Origin: Burkholderiaceae bacterium
GTDB lineage: Bacteria; Pseudomonadota; Gammaproteobacteria; Burkholderiales; Burkholderiaceae_C
Length of the DNA: 64,000 nucleotides
Direction of reading: 5' to 3'
Assembly (NCBI GenBank): GCA_024235955.1
Contig: JACKLJ010000001.1
Span: 248,001-312,000 of the forward strand
Within the stretch, counting starts at the first letter, position 1, and each line of letters starts with the position of its first letter. Shown in pieces: positions 60,666 to 64,000 of the stretch. Under the pieces are notes generated by a model. The model did not search any database and had not been told where the DNA came from. It saw nothing but the letters and a program-made list of their open reading frames with translations. The translations under genes and the position numbers were made by a program.

Positions 60666-61802
60666 TCAGACGATCTGCAGATGCTCGGTGCCGGCCGCCA
60701 GGTCCAGCGACTTGGCGCGCTTGCTGGTCAGCTTGATCTGCAGGCGCAGGTCGTTCATGGAGTCGGCGTTGCGCAGCGCGTCCTCGTAGCTGATCAGGTT
60801 GGCCTCGAAGGCGTCGAACAGCGCCTGGTCGAAGGTCTGCATGCCGAGCTCGCGGCTCTTCTTCATGATTTCCTTGATCTCGCCCACTTCGCCCTTGAAG
60901 ATGAGGTCGGAGATCAATGGCGAGTTCAGCATGATCTCGACCACCGCCGTGCGGCCCTTGCCGCCCTGCTTGGCGATCAGGCGCTGCGAGATCAGCGCAC
61001 GCAGGTTGAGGGAAAGGTCCATCAGCAGCTGGGCGCGCCGCTCTTCCGGGAAGAAGTTGATGATGCGGTCCAGCGCCTGGTTGGCGCTGTTGGCGTGCAG
61101 CGTGGCCAGGCAAAGGTGGCCGGTTTCGGCGAAGGCCACGGCGTGCTCCATGGTCTCGCGGTCGCGGATTTCGCCCATCAGGATCACGTCCGGAGCCTGC
61201 CGCAGGGTGTTCTTCAGTGCCGCGCCCCAGTCGTCGGTGTCCAGGCCGACTTCGCGCTGGGTCACGATGCAGTTTTTGTGCGGGTGCACGAATTCGATCG
61301 GGTCTTCCACCGTGATGATGTGGCCCTGTGAGTTGATGTTGCGCCAGTCCACCATGGCCGCCAGCGTGGTCGACTTGCCGGAGCCGGTGGCACCCACCAG
61401 GATGGTGAGGCCGCGCTTGCTCATGGACACGTCCTTGAGCACGCTGGGCATGCCCAGGCCGTCGATGGTGGGCAGCTCCTGGGGGATCACGCGCATCACC
61501 ATGCCCATCTTGCCCTGCTGCACGAAGGCGTTGCAGCGGAAGCGCCCGATGCCGGCAGGCGAGATGGCGAAGTTGCACTCCTTGGTGTGCTCGAACTCGG
61601 CCGCCTGCTTGTCGTTCATCACCGCGCGCACCAGCGCCAGCGTGTGCGCCGCCGACAGCGGCTGCGCCGACACCTTGGTCACCTTGCCATCCACCTTGAT
61701 GGCGGGCGGAAAGTCGGCTGTGATGAACAGGTCGCTGCCCTTGCGCTGCAGCATGAGCTTGAGCAGGTCGTTGATGAACTTGCTGGCCTGATCGCGTTCC
61801 AT
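60666..61802 (-). CDS. pilU: type IV pilus ATPase PilU
   Basis: PilU is a PilT-like retraction ATPase that assists PilT. The 378-residue protein has Walker A GATGSGKSTTLAAM, Asp box TVEDPIEFVHPHKNCIVTQREVGLDT, Walker B VILMGEIRDRETM and His box GHLCLATLHANSANQALDR. The C terminus, longer than in PilT (IKLTSKRAKSLDLAAGTEHL), is typical of PilU. AAGGAG precedes the ATG. It lies 199 bp after pilT on the same strand, with a dispersed repeat in the gap. Confidence 0.95.
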   Translation of the reverse strand: MERDQASKFINDLLKLMLQRKGSDLFITADFPPAIKVDGKVTKVSAQPLSAAHTLALVRAVMNDKQAAEFEHTKECNFAISPAGIGRFRCNAFVQQGKMGMVMRVIPQELPTIDGLGMPSVLKDVSMSKRGLTILVGATGSGKSTTLAAMVDWRNINSQGHIITVEDPIEFVHPHKNCIVTQREVGLDTDDWGAALKNTLRQAPDVILMGEIRDRETMEHAVAFAETGHLCLATLHANSANQALDRIINFFPEERRAQLLMDLSLNLRALISQRLIAKQGGKGRTAVVEIMLNSPLISDLIFKGEVGEIKEIMKKSRELGMQTFDQALFDAFEANLISYEDALRNADSMNDLRLQIKLTSKRAKSLDLAAGTEHLQIV

Positions 61803-61857
61803 GACGAGAACTCCTTGACGGCTGCTGCTTCTCAGCCCGCGCAGCCGGGCTGGCTGC

Positions 61858-61916
61858 TATTGAATTGATAACTGCCTGCGCCCGCCACGTATGGGCTGGC
61901 GGGCCAAAAAGGCCTT
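61858..61916 (+). repeat. short dispersed imperfect palindrome, copy 15
   Basis: TATTGAATTGATAACTGCCTGCGCCCGCC, then ACGTATGGGCTGGCGGGCC and A-rich arm. It separates pilT from pilU. Confidence 0.9.
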
Positions 61917-62001
61917 GCTTCCGCATGGCCGTGGCTGGCTTGCCGCGGATCGCGGTGCCGCGCAGCGACGGGCAGCACGCTGAGCCGGAAGGCGGGCATC
62001 T

Positions 62002-63045
62002 TCATCCGGGGAAATTCTCCGGGATCTTGGCCTTGCCGCGGGCTTCGGCTGGACTGATGGTGTTGCGACGCACCAGATCGGTGAGGTTCTGGTCGAGCGT
62101 CTGCATGCCCATGCTGTGGCCGGTCTGGATGGACGAGTACATCTGCGCCACCTTGGCTTCGCGGATCAGGTTGCGGATGGCGGGCGTGCCGAGCATGATC
62201 TCGTGCGCGGCCACGCGGCCCGTGCCGTCCTTGAGCTTGCACAGCGTCTGGGAGATGACGGCCACCAGCGATTCCGACAACATGGCGCGCACCATTTCCT
62301 TTTCCTCGGCCGGGAACACGTCGATGATGCGGTCGATGGTCTTGGCGGCCGACGAGGTGTGCAGCGTGCCGAACACCAGGTGGCCGGTTTCCGCGGCGGT
62401 CATGGCCAGGCGGATGGTTTCCAGGTCGCGCATCTCGCCCACCAGGATGGCGTCCGGGTCTTCGCGCAGGGCCGAGCGCAGCGCGTTGGCGAAGCTCAGC
62501 GTGTGCGGGCCGACTTCGCGCTGGTTGATCAGGCACTTCTTGGATTCGTGCACGAATTCGATCGGGTCTTCGACCGTCAGCACGTGGCCGTATTCGGATT
62601 CGTTCAGGTGGTTGATCATGGCCGCGAGCGTGGTGGACTTGCCCGAGCCCGTGGGGCCCGTCACCAGCACCAGCCCGCGCGGCTTGAGCGCCAGCTCGCC
62701 GAAGATCTTGGGGCAGTTGAGCTGCTCCAGCGTGAGGATCTTGCTGGGAATCGTGCGCAGCACGCCGGCGGCGCCGCGTTGCGTGTTGAAGGCGTTGACG
62801 CGAAAGCGCGCCAGGCCCTCGATCTCGAACGAGAAATCCACCTCCAGGTGCTCTTCGTACACCTTGCGCTGGGAATCGTTCATGATGTCGTACAACATCG
62901 CGAACACCTGCTTGTGTTCCAGCGGGTCGACGTTCAGGCGGCGCACGTCACCGTGCACCCGGATCATGGGCGGCAGGCCCGACGACAGGTGCAGGTCGGA
63001 CGCCTTGTTCTTGACGGAAAACGCCAGCAGTTGCGTGATATCCAC
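62002..63045 (-). CDS. pilT: type IV pilus retraction ATPase PilT
   Basis: PilT powers pilus retraction for twitching motility and DNA uptake. The 347-residue hexameric ATPase has Walker A GPTGSGKSTTLAAM, Asp box TVEDPIEFVHESKKCLINQREVG, Walker B ILVGEMRDLETI, His box GHLVFGTLHTSSA and the C-terminal AIRNLIREAK motif (the AIRNLIRE sequence is PilT-specific). A GTG start follows AGAGG. It is divergent from yggS, with 53 bp between them. Confidence 0.97.
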   Translation of the reverse strand: MDITQLLAFSVKNKASDLHLSSGLPPMIRVHGDVRRLNVDPLEHKQVFAMLYDIMNDSQRKVYEEHLEVDFSFEIEGLARFRVNAFNTQRGAAGVLRTIPSKILTLEQLNCPKIFGELALKPRGLVLVTGPTGSGKSTTLAAMINHLNESEYGHVLTVEDPIEFVHESKKCLINQREVGPHTLSFANALRSALREDPDAILVGEMRDLETIRLAMTAAETGHLVFGTLHTSSAAKTIDRIIDVFPAEEKEMVRAMLSESLVAVISQTLCKLKDGTGRVAAHEIMLGTPAIRNLIREAKVAQMYSSIQTGHSMGMQTLDQNLTDLVRRNTISPAEARGKAKIPENFPG

Positions 63046-63098
63046 GGGGCCTCTTCGTTCTCGGTGAAGGTGGTTGCAGTTTGATACGCTGAGGCATT

Positions 63099-63797
63099 AT
63101 GACGACGATTGCCCAGAACCTGAAGCGCGTGCGTGAGCGGATTGCAACGGCGTGCCTGGAGGCCCACCGCAACGTGGAGGAAGTCACGCTGCTGGCCGTC
63201 TCCAAAACCTTCGGTCCGGAGGCGGTGCGCGCGGCCTGCGCGGCCGGGCAGCGGGCCTTCGGCGAGAACTACGTGCAGGAGGGCGTGGACAAGGTCGTCG
63301 CCCTCGCCGATCTGCCGGGCATCGAGTGGCATTGCATCGGCCCGCTGCAGAGCAACAAGACGCGGCCGGTGGCCGAGCATTTCGACTGGGTGCACACCAT
63401 CGATCGCCTGAAGATCGCCGAACGCCTGTCGGCCCAGCGGCCGGCCGGCTTGACGCCGCTCAACGTCTGTATCCAGGTGAACGTGGACGGCGGGGCCAAC
63501 AAGTCCGGCGTGGCGCCGCAGGAGGCGCTGGCGCTGGCGCGCGCCGTGGCGGGCCTGCCCAGGCTGCGCCTGCGCGGGCTTATGACCATCCCCGAGCCTG
63601 CTCCTGATTTTGCAGCTGCCTGCGCCCTCCACGCAAGGGCCAGAGCCATTTTTGACCAGTTGAATGCGGCCGGGCTGGGGCTGGACACGCTGTCGGCCGG
63701 CATGAGCGCCGATCTGGAGGCCGCCATCTCCGCCGGCAGCACCATGGTGCGGGTGGGCTCGGCCATCTTCGGTCAGCGCGAAAGGGTTGCAGCATGA
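63099..63797 (+). CDS. yggS: YggS family pyridoxal phosphate homeostasis protein
   Basis: This 232-residue PLP-binding TIM barrel keeps vitamin B6 and amino-acid pools balanced. The cofactor Lys is in LLAVSKTFGPEAV. Further landmarks are WHCIGPLQSNKTRPVAEHFDWVHTIDR, VCIQVNVDGGANKSG and LSAGMSADLEAAISAGSTMVRVGSAIFG. After GLMTIPEP, the residues encoded by 63600-63664 (APDFAAACALHARARAIFDQLN) derive from a short dispersed repeat read in frame, taking the place of a variable loop and helix. Overall length is normal, so function is probably kept. Confidence 0.93.
   Translation: MTTIAQNLKRVRERIATACLEAHRNVEEVTLLAVSKTFGPEAVRAACAAGQRAFGENYVQEGVDKVVALADLPGIEWHCIGPLQSNKTRPVAEHFDWVHTIDRLKIAERLSAQRPAGLTPLNVCIQVNVDGGANKSGVAPQEALALARAVAGLPRLRLRGLMTIPEPAPDFAAACALHARARAIFDQLNAAGLGLDTLSAGMSADLEAAISAGSTMVRVGSAIFGQRERVAA
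63600..63664 (+). repeat. short dispersed imperfect palindrome, copy 16, inside yggS
   Basis: GATTTTGCAGCTGCCTGCGCCC, TCCACGCAAGGGCCAGAGCC and ATTTTTGACCAGTTGAA. This matches the intergenic consensus well in forward orientation, in contrast to the inverted copies inside ppc and hpaG1. Confidence 0.85.
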
Positions 63798-64000
63798 GCA
63801 AGCTGCGCGCGGCCGGGGTGGCGCTGATCGGCGCGCCCACCGACGTCGGCGCCAGCGTGCGCGGTGCCAGCATGGGCCCGGAGGCGCTGCGCGTGGCCGG
63901 CATCGCCCGGGCGCTGCGGGGTCAGGGCGTCGATGTGCTGGACACCGGCAACCTGGTCGGGCCGGACAACCCCTGGCAGCATCCGGAAGGCGGCTTCCGG
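63794..64000 (+). CDS. arginase/agmatinase family protein, N-terminal part (gene runs off the window end)
   Basis: The first 69 residues begin VALIGAPTDVGASVRGASMGPEALRVAGIARAL and continue DVLDTGNLVGPDNPW, typical of arginase (RocF-type) more than agmatinase. The metal-binding His and Asp motifs would lie beyond the window. Its ATG overlaps the yggS stop (ATGA), so it is probably translated together with yggS. Confidence 0.88.
   Translation, partial: MSKLRAAGVALIGAPTDVGASVRGASMGPEALRVAGIARALRGQGVDVLDTGNLVGPDNPWQHPEGGFR

Overview
The window looks like chromosomal DNA from a betaproteobacterium of the order Burkholderiales, most likely family Comamonadaceae (Acidovorax-like). This rests on the very high GC content, the rsmI / yraN-diaA-BON cluster, a Bug-type (tripartite tricarboxylate) binding protein, a DUF4124 protein, an IPTL-CTERM protein and many short dispersed repeats. 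I infer the family; I could not run a search. No tRNA, rRNA or CRISPR array was recognised.

Layout. 1-2820: the N-terminal two thirds of katG (minus), with a complete IS5-type insertion sequence upstream of it. 2971-7884: the rod-shape operon mreB-mreC-mreD-mrdA (minus). 8082-11297: gatCAB (plus). 11325-13514: pyrE plus a DUF4124 gene, divergent from exonuclease III. 14088-16937: ppc. 17130-22605: a metallo-hydrolase, a LuxR-type and a Crp/Fnr-type regulator and a large zinc-ribbon/cyclase/AAA/TPR protein. 22660-28068: a hypothetical gene, a methyltransferase, an AmpG-like permease and a two-component system. 28325-32142: O-antigen ligase, a family 2 glycosyltransferase, a zinc-finger protein, ilvE and a membrane protein (all minus). 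32316-36008: a glycine-betaine ABC transporter (proVWX, minus). 36454-40986: radA, a GAF protein, an IPTL-CTERM gene and a nitronate monooxygenase. 41025-53034: a homoprotocatechuate meta-cleavage cluster (hpaR, split hpaG, hpaE, hpaD, hpaF, hpaH, hpaI) with a solute-binding protein inside it, two class II aldolase/adducin-family genes, a KPR-like reductase and an EamA exporter. 53903-59590: a SEC-C protein, an SpmAB-like membrane protein, a hypothetical gene, then rsmI divergent from yraN-diaA-BON lipoprotein. 59708-64000: a 3-hydroxyisobutyrate-dehydrogenase-like gene, pilU, pilT, yggS and the start of an arginase-family gene.

The hpa genes together would convert 3,4-dihydroxyphenylacetate to pyruvate and succinate semialdehyde. 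The 4-hydroxyphenylacetate hydroxylase (hpaBC) is not in the window. HpaR probably controls the cluster through a 14-bp palindrome next to its own start codon.

The most unusual material is repetitive. (1) A 161-bp element with inverted-repeat ends occurs three times. Each copy starts on the last base of an upstream TGA stop codon, and two copies bracket an aldolase-reductase gene pair. (2) A roughly 60-70 bp imperfect palindrome occurs about 16 times. It often supplies start or stop codons, and three copies are translated in frame inside ppc, hpaG and yggS. (3) Larger hairpin repeats occur at 13494, 46598 and 53050, with compensatory base changes between copies. (4) An IPTL-CTERM gene sits between two copies of a gene junction, with a decayed copy of the 3' end of the neighbouring nitronate monooxygenase gene beside it.
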